Below the pieces are notes generated by a model, which had not been told where the DNA came from, made no database searches, and saw only the letters and a list, made by a program, of their open reading frames with translations. Positions 56,082 to 64,000 of a stretch of DNA of 64,000 nt are shown piece after piece. Position 1 is the first letter of the stretch. Each line of letters starts with the position of its first letter. Location of the stretch: NCBI RefSeq assembly GCF_013376475.1, contig NZ_CP045508.1, positions 1,609,501 through 1,673,500 on the forward strand. Direction: 5' to 3'. Position numbers and translations under genes: made by a program. This DNA comes from Desulfolutivibrio sulfoxidireducens (GTDB taxonomy: Bacteria > Desulfobacterota > Desulfovibrionia > Desulfovibrionales > Desulfovibrionaceae).

Positions 56082-56594
56082 ATGAGAGGAAGGATTCTGA
56101 GTCTGTTTTTGGTGGTGCTGATGGTTTCCGCGCTTGGTGTCGGGTGCGCCAAGAAGGGCGCCGGTCCCGGCGACGGTACGGATGCCAGTTGGGAGGAGCA
56201 GGAAAGGCAGCGCCTGGAAAAGGAGCGTCAACTGCGCGAGATGCTCGGCCAGGCCAACACCGAACTGTCCCAGATGGTCTATTTCGCCTTCGACAGCTCG
56301 TCCTTGACCCCTGAGGCCAGGCAGGTCCTGACCCGCAAGGTCGAGGTGCTGCGCAAGTACCCGCAGGTCAAGCTGGTTATCGAAGGGCATTGCGACGAGC
56401 GCGGTACCGCCGAGTACAACCTGGCCCTGGGCGAGCGTCGTGCCCAGGCTTCCGCCCAGTACCTGGTCAATCTGGGTGTCGAGGCTGGCCGTATTTCCAC
56501 TGTGAGCTACGGCAAGGAACGTCCCCTGGATCCGGGTCACGGCGAATCCGCCTGGGCCAAGAACCGTCGCGACGAGTTTCGCGGAACGCTGTAG
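56082..56594 (+). CDS. pal: Peptidoglycan-associated lipoprotein Pal
   Basis: Encodes 170 residues from the ATG at 56082, with GAGGAGGAGAAAC upstream. The lipoprotein signal ends in ALGVGC (C22). The OmpA-like domain (about 65-170; VYFAFDSSSLTPEA, GHCDERGTAEYNLALGERRA) binds peptidoglycan diaminopimelate. It completes the Tol-Pal set. A 264-base gap separates it from tolB and may hold its own promoter; the terminator at 56615 follows. Confidence 0.97.
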   Translation: MRGRILSLFLVVLMVSALGVGCAKKGAGPGDGTDASWEEQERQRLEKERQLREMLGQANTELSQMVYFAFDSSSLTPEARQVLTRKVEVLRKYPQVKLVIEGHCDERGTAEYNLALGERRAQASAQYLVNLGVEAGRISTVSYGKERPLDPGHGESAWAKNRRDEFRGTL

Positions 56595-56614
56595 ACCAGC
56601 CGTTTTTTCGTGCC

Positions 56615-56658
56615 AAAGCGCCGTCCGGCATCCGTCGGGCGGCGCTTTTCGTATTTTT
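56615..56658 (+). terminator. Terminator of the tol-pal operon
   Basis: AAAGCGCCGTCCG pairs with CGGGCGGCGCTTT (13 pairs, one G-U), with an 8-base loop. It is followed by TTTTCGTATTTTTTT. It lies 21 bases after pal. Confidence 0.85.
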
Positions 56659-56674
56659 TTCGGCAGGGGGCGGG

Positions 56675-57085
56675 CTACCGGGTGGCCATGTCGATGGCCG
56701 ATTCGGTGAGGGAAAACATCCGCGGACCGTGGTCCAGGCCGGCCAGATGCAGGATGCCGTGGCACAGCATGCGGGCCAGGTGACGGGCCGGGTCCTGGCC
56801 GTAGAGAAAGGCCTCCCGGGCCACGGTTTCCGCGCTGATGGCGATGTCACCCAGGTAATCGGGCTGGTCGGGGTCGCCGACAGGGAAGGACAGGACATTG
56901 GTGGGGCCGGGCAGCCCGAGGTAGCGAACGTTGAGTTCGGTGATCTCCGGGTCCGAGACCACGCGCAGTCCCAGGGACTTGCCGGAAAGGCCCAGGCCGG
57001 CCAGGGACGCCGCGAGGAGACGGCGCAGTTCGCTTCGGGAGACGGGCAGGTCCGGACGGCGGACGTCCGGGGATATCTCGATCAT
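56675..57085 (-). CDS. ybeY: Endoribonuclease YbeY
   Basis: Encodes 136 residues from the ATG at 57085, overlapping the pgpH stop by 4 bases; the frame extends 17 codons upstream. The zinc motif HGILHLAGLDH (H109, H113, H119) is intact, as is the GLPGPTNVLSFP segment. YbeY processes the 3' end of 16S rRNA and acts in rRNA quality control. It is slightly short for the family. It is last in the phoH-pgpH-ybeY operon. Confidence 0.95.
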   Translation of the reverse strand: MIEISPDVRRPDLPVSRSELRRLLAASLAGLGLSGKSLGLRVVSDPEITELNVRYLGLPGPTNVLSFPVGDPDQPDYLGDIAISAETVAREAFLYGQDPARHLARMLCHGILHLAGLDHGPRMFSLTESAIDMATR

Positions 57086-59403
57086 GCCGCCTGTTCCGGG
57101 GCTGGAGGAGAGTCCTTGGCTGGTTCCGCGGGGCATTCCTTGGGGCGGTTGGCCTTGTTCGCGCCCCTGTCAATGCTTGGATATTCGATACGCTGGTGAA
57201 AGATGCCGGTGAGGATGCGATGGAAGGTCTCGGTGAGCAGGGTGAGGTCCTTGAGCGTCAGTTGGGATTCGTCAAGCTCGCCCTCGGTGTAGATCTTGCG
57301 CACGATGCTTTGGATATGGCCCTTGATGCGGCTTGGGGTGGGATCGACCAGGGTGCGGCTCGAGGCCTCGATGGCGTCGGCCAAAAGAATGAGCCCGGCC
57401 TCCTTGGACTGGGGTTTGGGGCCGGGATAGCGGAACTCCTCCTCGCGCACCGGGTCTTCGCCCTTGGCCTCGGCCAGTTCCTGGGCCTTGTGGTAGAAGA
57501 AGGTGATCAGCGTGGTGCCGTGGTGCTGGCTGATCAGGTCGGTGATGACCGGCCCGAGCTTGTGTTCGCGGGCCAGTTCCACGCCCTTTTTCACATGCGA
57601 GATGAGGATGAGCGCGCTCATGGAGGGGGTGAGCTTGTTGTGCCGGTTCTCCTTGCCGGAGATGTTTTCGATGAAATACTGGGGGCTCTTGAGCTTGCCG
57701 ATGTCGTGATACAGGGCGGCCACCCTGCCCAGCAGGGCGTTGGCCCCGATGACCCTGGCCCCGGCCTCGACCATGTTGGAGACCACCAGGGAGTGGTGGT
57801 AGGTGCCGGGGGCCTTGACCATGAGTTCCTGCAGCAGGGGTTGCTCCAGGTTCATGAGTTCCATGAGCCGAAATCGCGAGGAATAGCCGAACAGAAGCTC
57901 CATGATGGGCGACAGGCCCAGGACCGCGAGCAGGGTCAGCAGTCCGTTTAAGAAGATGAAAAAGACGCCGGTGCCCGCCGTGATGAAGTCCGTGAAGTCC
58001 ATGAGGTTGACGGAAACCCACATGAAAAGCAGGGTAAAGATGAGCGGGATGCTTGTTTTGAGTACCTGGGCCCTGGTTTCAGAGCGTTTGAGCAGGTAAA
58101 TGAAGACCATGGAGCTTATGAAGTAGTAGCAAAAAAGGTTCAGGTCGCCACCGATGAGCCGGCAGGACAGAAAGGACAGGATGAGGGTGGCGAAGATGCA
58201 CAGCCGTTTGGGGAAAAACAGGGCCAGGATGCCCGCGGCCCCGGCCAGGGGAAGACTGTAGGAGAAATACAAGGCCCGCACGGATTCGGGGACGTCGCCG
58301 GCCGGCAGGCGCACCGCGTTGCCGAACTTGGCCAAAAGCCCGAAGATGAGCAGAACGGTGCCCACGAAAAGCCAGTCCTTGTCGGAGATGACGCGCAGGC
58401 CGCGTTTGTCCAGGGAGAAATGCAGGACCACGAGCATCAGGGCGCACACGGCCATGATGCCCACGCCTTCCAGATACTGCACGCCTCCGGACTGGAGTCG
58501 GAACAGGGACTGCAACTTGAGCTGCTGCACGGGCCCCACCCGTTCGCCCTGGCGGACAATGATCTCGCCCTTCTTGATATTGTAGTACAGGGGCTCCACA
58601 GCGGCCATGATTTCGCGCTTGCGGGCCTGGGTGGTCTCCTGGTTCAGCGTCAGATTGGGCACCAGGAAGGGATGGATGAGCGCGGTGACGGCCTTGCGGA
58701 CCCGGATGGGCTTGTTGAGTTCGGTCTTGAGGATGGTTTCCAGGCCATCCTTGACCTGCTTGAGGTCCTTGATGTCCCTGGTGTCGATGCGCAGCATCTC
58801 CATGTTCGAGGGCAGGTCGCGGATGAGGATGCCGTTTTTGTAGGCCAGAAGAATGCTCGAGCCCGAAACCACCCCGGGTTCGTACGCCTCCTTGATCCTG
58901 GGCAAAAGACGTCGCTTGACCAGGTCGTGGAAGTCGGGACGCTGCCAGTATTCGATGATGTCCTGGCCGATCTCCACGTTGAGGCTTTCGGAAATCTGCC
59001 AGCGCAGTTTTTCCAGTTCCTCGCCGCCGGACCCGGCCACGGCGGCCAGGATGTCCTCAACTCCCTTGGTCAGGTCGAGGAAGGGCTTGGGACTTATGTC
59101 GAAGACCGGGGGCTGGGTCTCGGCCACCTGTTCGCGGCGGCTGGTGGTGGCCGCCGTGTCCTCGATTTGCAGGTTCTGGTCCGCGGCCACGTCGTGGGTG
59201 GCCACCTCGCCGGAAACGAAGAGCTTGATGCGGTTTTGAAAACCCATGCTGGCCAAAAGGCTCATGACCGCCAACACCGTCAGGAAAAAGGACATCCCGG
59301 CCACGGGGAAGGGTTTTCCGTCCTTTCCCTGGGGCTTGGATGCCGTCTTGGCCGGGCCAGAGGGCTTGATCCGTTTTCTAACCTTCGCGACCAGCTCGCT
59401 CAT
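57082..59403 (-). CDS. pgpH: 7TM-HD cyclic-di-AMP phosphodiesterase-like protein
   Basis: Encodes 773 residues. One N-terminal helix (about 33-52) leads to a long extracytoplasmic 7TMR-HDED domain (about 60-300), then about seven membrane helices (about 310-480), and a C-terminal HD domain with PGTYHHSLVVSNM and YHDIGKLKSP. The family (PgpH/YqfF) hydrolyses cyclic di-AMP in Firmicutes; no cyclic-di-AMP cyclase is in the window, so the substrate here is inferred. It overlaps both neighbours phoH and ybeY, a conserved gene order. Confidence 0.95.
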   Translation of the reverse strand: MSELVAKVRKRIKPSGPAKTASKPQGKDGKPFPVAGMSFFLTVLAVMSLLASMGFQNRIKLFVSGEVATHDVAADQNLQIEDTAATTSRREQVAETQPPVFDISPKPFLDLTKGVEDILAAVAGSGGEELEKLRWQISESLNVEIGQDIIEYWQRPDFHDLVKRRLLPRIKEAYEPGVVSGSSILLAYKNGILIRDLPSNMEMLRIDTRDIKDLKQVKDGLETILKTELNKPIRVRKAVTALIHPFLVPNLTLNQETTQARKREIMAAVEPLYYNIKKGEIIVRQGERVGPVQQLKLQSLFRLQSGGVQYLEGVGIMAVCALMLVVLHFSLDKRGLRVISDKDWLFVGTVLLIFGLLAKFGNAVRLPAGDVPESVRALYFSYSLPLAGAAGILALFFPKRLCIFATLILSFLSCRLIGGDLNLFCYYFISSMVFIYLLKRSETRAQVLKTSIPLIFTLLFMWVSVNLMDFTDFITAGTGVFFIFLNGLLTLLAVLGLSPIMELLFGYSSRFRLMELMNLEQPLLQELMVKAPGTYHHSLVVSNMVEAGARVIGANALLGRVAALYHDIGKLKSPQYFIENISGKENRHNKLTPSMSALILISHVKKGVELAREHKLGPVITDLISQHHGTTLITFFYHKAQELAEAKGEDPVREEEFRYPGPKPQSKEAGLILLADAIEASSRTLVDPTPSRIKGHIQSIVRKIYTEGELDESQLTLKDLTLLTETFHRILTGIFHQRIEYPSIDRGANKANRPKECPAEPAKDSPPAPEQAA

Positions 59404-60352
59404 ACGCCTGGACGATCCGGCCCACCAGGGGGTGGCGGATCACGTCTTCCTCGTGAAAGGATATGAAGGTGAGCCCCGAGACATCGGCCAATATCCGCCG
59501 GGCCTCCACCAGCCCGGAAACGGCCCGGGGCGGCAGGTCTATCTGGGTCACGTCCCCGGTGACCACGGCCTTGGACCCCAGGCCCAGCCGGGTCAGAAAC
59601 ATCTTCATCTGTTCGGGAGTGGTGTTCTGGGCCTCGTCGAGGATGATGAAGGCGTCGTTGAGGGTCCTGCCGCGCATGAACGCCAGGGGCGCGATCTCGA
59701 TGATCCCGGTCTCGATCATCTCGCGCACCTTCCGGAAATCCAGCATGTCGTTTAAGGCGTCGTAAAGGGGGCGCAGGTAGGGACTGACCTTTTCCATCAT
59801 GTCCCCGGGCAAGAAACCCAGCTTTTCCCCGGCCTCCACCGCCGGCCTGGTCAAGACCAGCCGGGTGCAGCGGCGTTCGAGCAGGGCCGAGACGGCCATG
59901 GCCACGGCCAGGTAGGTCTTGCCCGTGCCCGCCGGGCCGATGCCGAAGACCAGGTCGTTTTCCCGGATGGCCGCGACGTATTTTTTTTGGGTGACGGATT
60001 TCGGGGTGACGGATTTTTTTGGGGAGACCGCCACGGCGTCCGCGGCGAAGACCGTCTTGAGGCTGGCCTCGGGTTGCCTGGCCAAAACGGCCAAGGCCCG
60101 TTCCACGTCGCCCTGGCCCACGGGCTGTCCCTGGCGCAGGATGCCGTAGAGCTGGACCAGGACGCTTGCGGCGTGGGACACGGCCTCCTTGGACGAGGCC
60201 CGAAGCGTGGCGGTGTTGCCCCGGGTATCGATATGCGCGCCGCTTTTTTCGGCGATGAGGGCGACGTTCTCGTTGTGGGGGCCGAAGAGATCCCGGGCCA
60301 GTTGCGAGTCGTCGAATTCCAGACGGCGTTCAAAGCCGCTATGTTGGCTCAT
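59378..60352 (-). CDS. phoH: PhoH-family ATPase
   Basis: Encodes 324 residues from the ATG at 60352 (MSQHSGFERR) with GGAGTG upstream. The P-loop GPAGTGKT (139-146), Walker B FIILDEAQNTTPEQ and TGDVTQIDLP are typical of PhoH/YbeZ. The N-terminal part has a KH-like segment (NVALIAEKSGAHIDTRGN). It works with YbeY in RNA metabolism, and is first in the three-gene operon, overlapping pgpH by 26 bases. Confidence 0.96.
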   Translation of the reverse strand: MSQHSGFERRLEFDDSQLARDLFGPHNENVALIAEKSGAHIDTRGNTATLRASSKEAVSHAASVLVQLYGILRQGQPVGQGDVERALAVLARQPEASLKTVFAADAVAVSPKKSVTPKSVTQKKYVAAIRENDLVFGIGPAGTGKTYLAVAMAVSALLERRCTRLVLTRPAVEAGEKLGFLPGDMMEKVSPYLRPLYDALNDMLDFRKVREMIETGIIEIAPLAFMRGRTLNDAFIILDEAQNTTPEQMKMFLTRLGLGSKAVVTGDVTQIDLPPRAVSGLVEARRILADVSGLTFISFHEEDVIRHPLVGRIVQAYERAGREG

Positions 60353-60573
60353 GTCACTCCACGACGTCGGATGCGCCACAGCGCCGTGCGGCGCTTTTTT
60401 GTGGCGGGATGCGTTGGGATCCCGAACGAGACCGGACAAGACATTGGGTCCTCTGGCGTCCACCGTCGCAGGTCAATACGCTTCTCTTCGCCAGGTTACA
60501 AGGGGATGGCCGGAAATTCCGGACAGGCGGCGGCCACAGGCTGGATGCAAAAATAGTGACGAATGGGCTTTTT

Positions 60574-62190
60574 TCAAGGCTGGCGAAGATTTTTTTCCAG
60601 TGACGGGTCCAGCTTCACGGACAGGGTTTCCACAATTTCGTCCACCCGGACCTGGCCGGGAGCAAATCCCTTGCCCCGGCGCACGTCCCGGACCAGGGCC
60701 ACGAGCACCTCGGCCTTGGCGTCCTGGGCCCGCCAACTGGCCAGGGCGGCCAGGGTCGCGGCCTGGAGAAGGCTTTGCCGGGGGACCTCGCGGCCGGGAT
60801 GATCCCGGCGCAGGATGACGTGGGAGCCGGGACCGTCCGCCACGTGGAACCAGTAGTCGAAGGGCGAGGCCGCCTTGCGTACAAGGTCCTCGTTGGCCCG
60901 GGCGTTTTTCCCGCGCAGGACCGTAAAACCGTCCGAGGTCGTGTACACGTGGGCCGGGATGCCGTGAAACGTCCCTGTCCCGTGCCCGCCCGGGATGGCC
61001 GTCTTCCCTGGAGCCGTCCCGGCCGTGCCGCGACCACCGGCGGCTGGGGAGGGGGGCGGCCGGGACGGCCAGCCCGCATCTGGATCGGCGGCCCCGTCGG
61101 CGGCGGACAGGGCCGCCCGGCGCGCGGCCACCACGACAAGGCCCCGTCGGCCCTTGGCCGCCCGCGTGAAAAGCCGGTTCATGTTCTGGATGATGGTCAG
61201 CCTGGGGTCCAGGCCATGGGTCATGGTCCCTTTTTCAGGGTGTTCGACGGTCAGGGAGTCCACCCGGGCGTGGGGGTTCAGGGCGTGCAGGTTCGCGGTT
61301 ATGGCCTCGGCGAAGAGCCCCTCCTCGACCATGGTCGAAAGCCGGGCCTGATCCCGGTCCAGGTTGGCCAAGGCCCGGGTTGTGCGTCTGGCCTGGTCGC
61401 GCTGGCTGGCCACGGTTTTTTGGGCCTCGTTCCCCCCGGCCTCGGCGAAAAAGTGCGGGCCGCAAAAGGCCGCCGCCGCCGCCAGGGCGTCGGGAAAAGG
61501 CGTGAGGGTGACGCCGGGCGCCATCCCCGGCATGCGGCGACACATGACGTCCAGGGGAAGCCCCGGGGAGACGGGGGGCGTGGCGGCGTTGGCGGGTGCG
61601 GGCGTGGCGACGTAAAAACCGTCCGTGAGGCCTTTTTTCACCGCGTCGTACAGGGACGTTGCCTCGGCAAGGGGCAGGACGGCCAGGGCCCGTCGCAGTC
61701 TGGGGCTTATCTGAAGGTATTCGTGCCAGATGTCCGGGTCGCGACGGACGCGCTCGAATGTTGGCCAGTCGGGCTCGACCCCGAAATCCTCGGGCAGGCT
61801 GTCGGCCAGGCTCAGGCCCGCCTTGGCGTCGATGACCAGGAAGCGGCCTTCCCCGGCGGACAGGCACAGGGCCGCCGCGCGCCGGGGCCAGTGGCCGAGG
61901 ACGCCCAGGATGCGGCGGCCCTCCAGGCGTTTTCGCAGCCACATGGCCTTGGCCGGGGGCTTGGGGGGGTACAGGGGTTTTTGGTCGGAAACGAAAAGGA
62001 AAAAACGTCCGGGGCCGGCGCGTCCGTGAAGATATTTCGGCGCGGGGGTGTCGGCTTCGTCGGGGGGCGCGGCCCCGGACAGCCCCAGGGAAAAAAGCCC
62101 TGGGGCGGGGAAGGCCATCCTGCGGCAGCGCGCCCCGCTTATGACCCGCGCCAACACAGGGAGCAGGCAGCGGAAAAAATCGGCCTCCAT
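60574..62190 (-). CDS. NFACT-family protein (RqcH-like)
   Basis: Encodes 538 residues. The N-terminal NFACT-N region, a central coiled segment (about 250-320, KTVASQRDQARRTTRALANLDRDQ), and the C-terminal NFACT-R domain are visible; NFACT-R begins near TTSDGFTVLRGKNARANEDLV and contains ASPFDYWFHVADGPGSHVILRRDHPG. RqcH proteins bind stalled 50S subunits and add alanine tails in ribosome quality control. A low-complexity Pro/Gly/Ala insertion (about 390-430) precedes NFACT-R. The protein is somewhat shorter than Gram-positive RqcH. It lies 24 bases after dksA on the same strand. Confidence 0.92.
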   Translation of the reverse strand: MEADFFRCLLPVLARVISGARCRRMAFPAPGLFSLGLSGAAPPDEADTPAPKYLHGRAGPGRFFLFVSDQKPLYPPKPPAKAMWLRKRLEGRRILGVLGHWPRRAAALCLSAGEGRFLVIDAKAGLSLADSLPEDFGVEPDWPTFERVRRDPDIWHEYLQISPRLRRALAVLPLAEATSLYDAVKKGLTDGFYVATPAPANAATPPVSPGLPLDVMCRRMPGMAPGVTLTPFPDALAAAAAFCGPHFFAEAGGNEAQKTVASQRDQARRTTRALANLDRDQARLSTMVEEGLFAEAITANLHALNPHARVDSLTVEHPEKGTMTHGLDPRLTIIQNMNRLFTRAAKGRRGLVVVAARRAALSAADGAADPDAGWPSRPPPSPAAGGRGTAGTAPGKTAIPGGHGTGTFHGIPAHVYTTSDGFTVLRGKNARANEDLVRKAASPFDYWFHVADGPGSHVILRRDHPGREVPRQSLLQAATLAALASWRAQDAKAEVLVALVRDVRRGKGFAPGQVRVDEIVETLSVKLDPSLEKNLRQP

Positions 62191-62214
62191 GAAGTGTCCC
62201 GGGGACCGCCCGGG

Positions 62215-62577
62215 CTATTCCCCGCGCAGGTTTTCCTCGTCTTCCTGCTTGCTTTTGCACTTGATGCACAGCGTGGTCACGGGGCGGGCCTTGAGCCGGG
62301 CCACGCTGATGTCCTCCCCGCATTCCACGCATTCGCCGTAGGTGCCGTCCTCGATGCGTTCCAGGGCCTCCTTGATCTTTTTGATGAGCTTGCGCTCCCG
62401 GTCCCGAAGCCGAAGGGTGAAGGCCCGATCGGACTCGGCTGTGGCCCGGTCGGCCGGATCGGCGTAGACCTCCACGGTGTCGGTCATGTCCTCAATGGTC
62501 TCCTCGCCCTTCTTGAGGATGTCCTGAAGCATGTTGGTCAAGAGATCTCGAAAAAATTCCACGTCTTTTGGGTCCAT
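62215..62577 (-). CDS. dksA: DksA-type RNA-polymerase regulator
   Basis: Encodes 120 residues from the ATG at 62577, preceded by AGGAGGG; the frame extends upstream but without support. It has a coiled-coil with tip residues DPADRA (D40, D43, A45), and a C-terminal zinc finger with four cysteines (83, 86, 104, 107). The KLIKKIKEALERIEDGTYG segment is typical. It binds the polymerase secondary channel, with ppGpp in known cases. It is followed by the NFACT gene. Confidence 0.94.
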   Translation of the reverse strand: MDPKDVEFFRDLLTNMLQDILKKGEETIEDMTDTVEVYADPADRATAESDRAFTLRLRDRERKLIKKIKEALERIEDGTYGECVECGEDISVARLKARPVTTLCIKCKSKQEDEENLRGE

Positions 62578-62820
62578 GCGTCCCTCCTGGCGCGTAAGCC
62601 ACGTCAGCTCGGCGGCTTGAAAAGAGATTTCCTTTATCTCAAAGCCGCACCGACGTAAAGCGGCTCCCGAGGATGACGCGGCCGTGGACCGGCTATTTTG
62701 CGGGAAGGCCCCGGGAGCGGGCCGCACGGCCAGGACCGCTTGCCCTTTTTACAAGGGAATCGTAGTGGTTTCCGCATGATGGGACCTGGGCAACATGATC
62801 CGAAACAGGCCGGAACCGCG

Positions 62821-63567
62821 ATGTTCGACCGAAACGCCACCCAAGCGGCCATCATCGCCGCTCTTCGGGACCAGGCCAGGGCCCGGCCCGACGAACCCGT
62901 GCGCCGCGCGGTCGCGGGCCGGATTCTGGTGGCTGTGGCCGGCTCCCGCGTGGGGCTTTGCGCCAATGTGGCCGGATCGGTTTTCGATCCTCCGGCCGGG
63001 GCCAGCCTGCGCGGCCTCCTCGGCGGCCTGGACCTGATCGGCCTGGATCATGGGCCGGCCTGCCTGGCCGTGGCCGCCGCGAGCGCGCTGCTGCCGCCTC
63101 CGGACGTCTCCGTCCGCAAGGCCCAGGATCTCGTTTGGGCCCATGGGGCCGGAAAACACGTGGCCGTGGTGGGACATTTCCCGTTTGTGGAGAAGATGGG
63201 CGCGGACTTCGCCTCGTTTTCGGTGCTGGAGCTTTCGCCCCGGCCCGGAGACCTCCCGGCTTGCGAGGCGGCCCGGGTCCTGCCCTCGGCCCGGGTCGTG
63301 GCCGTGACCGCCTCGGCCCTGGCCAACGGCACGCTGGGAGGCCTGCTCGAGATGTGCGCCCCGGACGCCTTCGTGCTGCTGGTGGGACCCAGCGCGCCGT
63401 TTGCCTCCTGTCTGTTCGACTTCGGCATCGACGTGATTGCCGGCAGCCTGGTCCGTGACGCCGGGGCCGTCCTGGACGGGGTGGCCGCGGGCCTTCACTG
63501 GCGGGCGCTTTCCGGGGTCACGGCCGTCTGCGTGGCCCGTGACGATCACGTGAAAAAAATCCGTTGA
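62821..63567 (+). CDS. DUF364-like Rossmann protein
   Basis: Encodes 248 residues from the ATG at 62821; an upstream Met at 62776 is an alternative and neither has a strong ribosome-binding site. A first domain (about 1-110) ends in VRKAQDLVWAHGAGKHVAVVGHFPFV, the start of the DUF364 domain, followed by a Rossmann-like fold (VVAVTASALANGTLGGLLEMC, VLLVGPSAPFA). Family members are proposed to handle heavy-metal or nickel chelates, but this is unproven. It stands alone before the tRNA genes, divergent from dksA. Confidence 0.85.
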   Translation: MFDRNATQAAIIAALRDQARARPDEPVRRAVAGRILVAVAGSRVGLCANVAGSVFDPPAGASLRGLLGGLDLIGLDHGPACLAVAAASALLPPPDVSVRKAQDLVWAHGAGKHVAVVGHFPFVEKMGADFASFSVLELSPRPGDLPACEAARVLPSARVVAVTASALANGTLGGLLEMCAPDAFVLLVGPSAPFASCLFDFGIDVIAGSLVRDAGAVLDGVAAGLHWRALSGVTAVCVARDDHVKKIR

Positions 63568-63660
63568 CGGGGGGGGCGATTCCGGATAGACACCGTTCCT
63601 CGCTTGGCGGCCGCCGAGAGATGCCCGGCCAGAACGCTGACGGGAAAGACCCGAAGGCTG

Positions 63661-63689
63661 TTGACAACGAGTCCGGGCGGACGTAAGAA
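63661..63689 (+). promoter_or_regulatory. Sigma-70 promoter of the tRNA operon
   Basis: TTGACA (63661-63666), a 17-base spacer, and TAAGAA (63684-63689) lie 20 bases before tRNA-Cys. The -35 box is consensus; the -10 is moderate. Confidence 0.6.
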
Positions 63690-63708
63690 ACCGGGTCTTT
63701 GAAGACGA

Positions 63709-63783
<75 letters not shown>

Positions 63784-63793
63784 CAACTCCCGG

Positions 63794-63869
<76 letters not shown>

Positions 63870-63883
63870 TTGACAGTGCCAAG

Positions 63884-63911
63884 GGCCGGTCACCACGCCG
63901 GCCTTTTTTTT
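63884..63911 (+). terminator. Terminator of the tRNA operon
   Basis: A GGCCGG/CCGGCC stem with an 8-base loop is followed by eight T residues, 15 bases after tRNA-Gly. This is a canonical intrinsic terminator. Confidence 0.93.
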
Positions 63912-64000
63912 ATCCGCGGCCCGGCGCGCCTCGCGTCGGGCGACCACCTCAAGCCCCCGGACGTTTGCGTGCCAAACAACGACTCCCCACTCCCCATGGC

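Noticed and set aside
60775-62658. 627-residue frame antisense to the NFACT and dksA genes
   Set aside because: No recognisable motif and it spans two real genes; high-GC shadow.

Overview
The window is high-GC bacterial chromosome. Its gene content fits a sulfate-reducing deltaproteobacterium of the Desulfovibrio type (Desulfovibrionales): the ATP-grasp / HprK-like kinase / CofD-like (GAK) genes, a four-subunit 2-oxoacid:ferredoxin oxidoreductase, pta-ackA, large hybrid sensor kinases and several near-identical flagellins. The taxonomic call is inference from gene content; no rRNA gene is present.

Layout. 1-5275: a small AT-rich secreted protein, then three tandem minus-strand flagellins, each with its own sigma-28 promoter. 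5276-7525: a four-CBS histidine kinase with a receiver domain. 7526-9876: an AT-rich island holding an IS3-type transposase remnant and a hydrolase-TPR fusion. 9877-13616: coaX and tesA, divergent from a LolD/YbbA-type ABC ATPase, a TPM-like protein and rnhA, then a small Cys-rich secreted protein. 13846-21215: a same-strand cluster with GAK ATP-grasp, GAK HprK-like kinase, 2-Cys peroxiredoxin, pta, ackA and GAK CofD-like protein. 21275-24475: a hybrid sensor kinase convergent with that cluster. 24791-31438: DHH phosphoesterase, lipB, queA, the 2-oxoacid:ferredoxin oxidoreductase genes and aroE. 31696-35379: LysM lytic transglycosylase, rlmB and an SH3 lipoprotein. 35621-40966: argF, argG, argH and a NifA-like sigma-54 activator. 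40976-42865: a LysR regulator divergent from a two-domain carboxymuconolactone-decarboxylase-like protein. 43109-51961: ettA, a YdjM-like membrane protein, a methyltransferase-like protein, a YitT transporter, a radical SAM protein, two proteins of unknown function and a sirtuin. 52093-56594: tolQ-tolR-tolA-tolB-pal. 56675-60352: minus-strand phoH-pgpH-ybeY. 60574-62577: minus-strand dksA and an NFACT-family protein. 62821-63868: a DUF364-like protein, then tRNA-Cys and tRNA-Gly with a terminator.

How genes work together. Many units are coupled by 4-base ATGA/GTGA overlaps (pta-ackA, DHH-lipB-queA, ATP-grasp-kinase, tolA-tolB, pgpH-ybeY). Arginine synthesis (argFGH) is contiguous. The cell-envelope genes are Tol-Pal, a LysM transglycosylase and an SH3 lipoprotein. 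phoH-pgpH-ybeY, rlmB, ettA, dksA and the NFACT protein serve RNA and ribosome function. Several intergenic gaps carry long perfect palindromes in two or three recurring families.

The least understood system is the GAK set wrapped around the acetyl-phosphate genes. The next most interesting items are the mosaic flagellins, the AT-rich island, and a hairpin covering part of the tolA ribosome-binding site.
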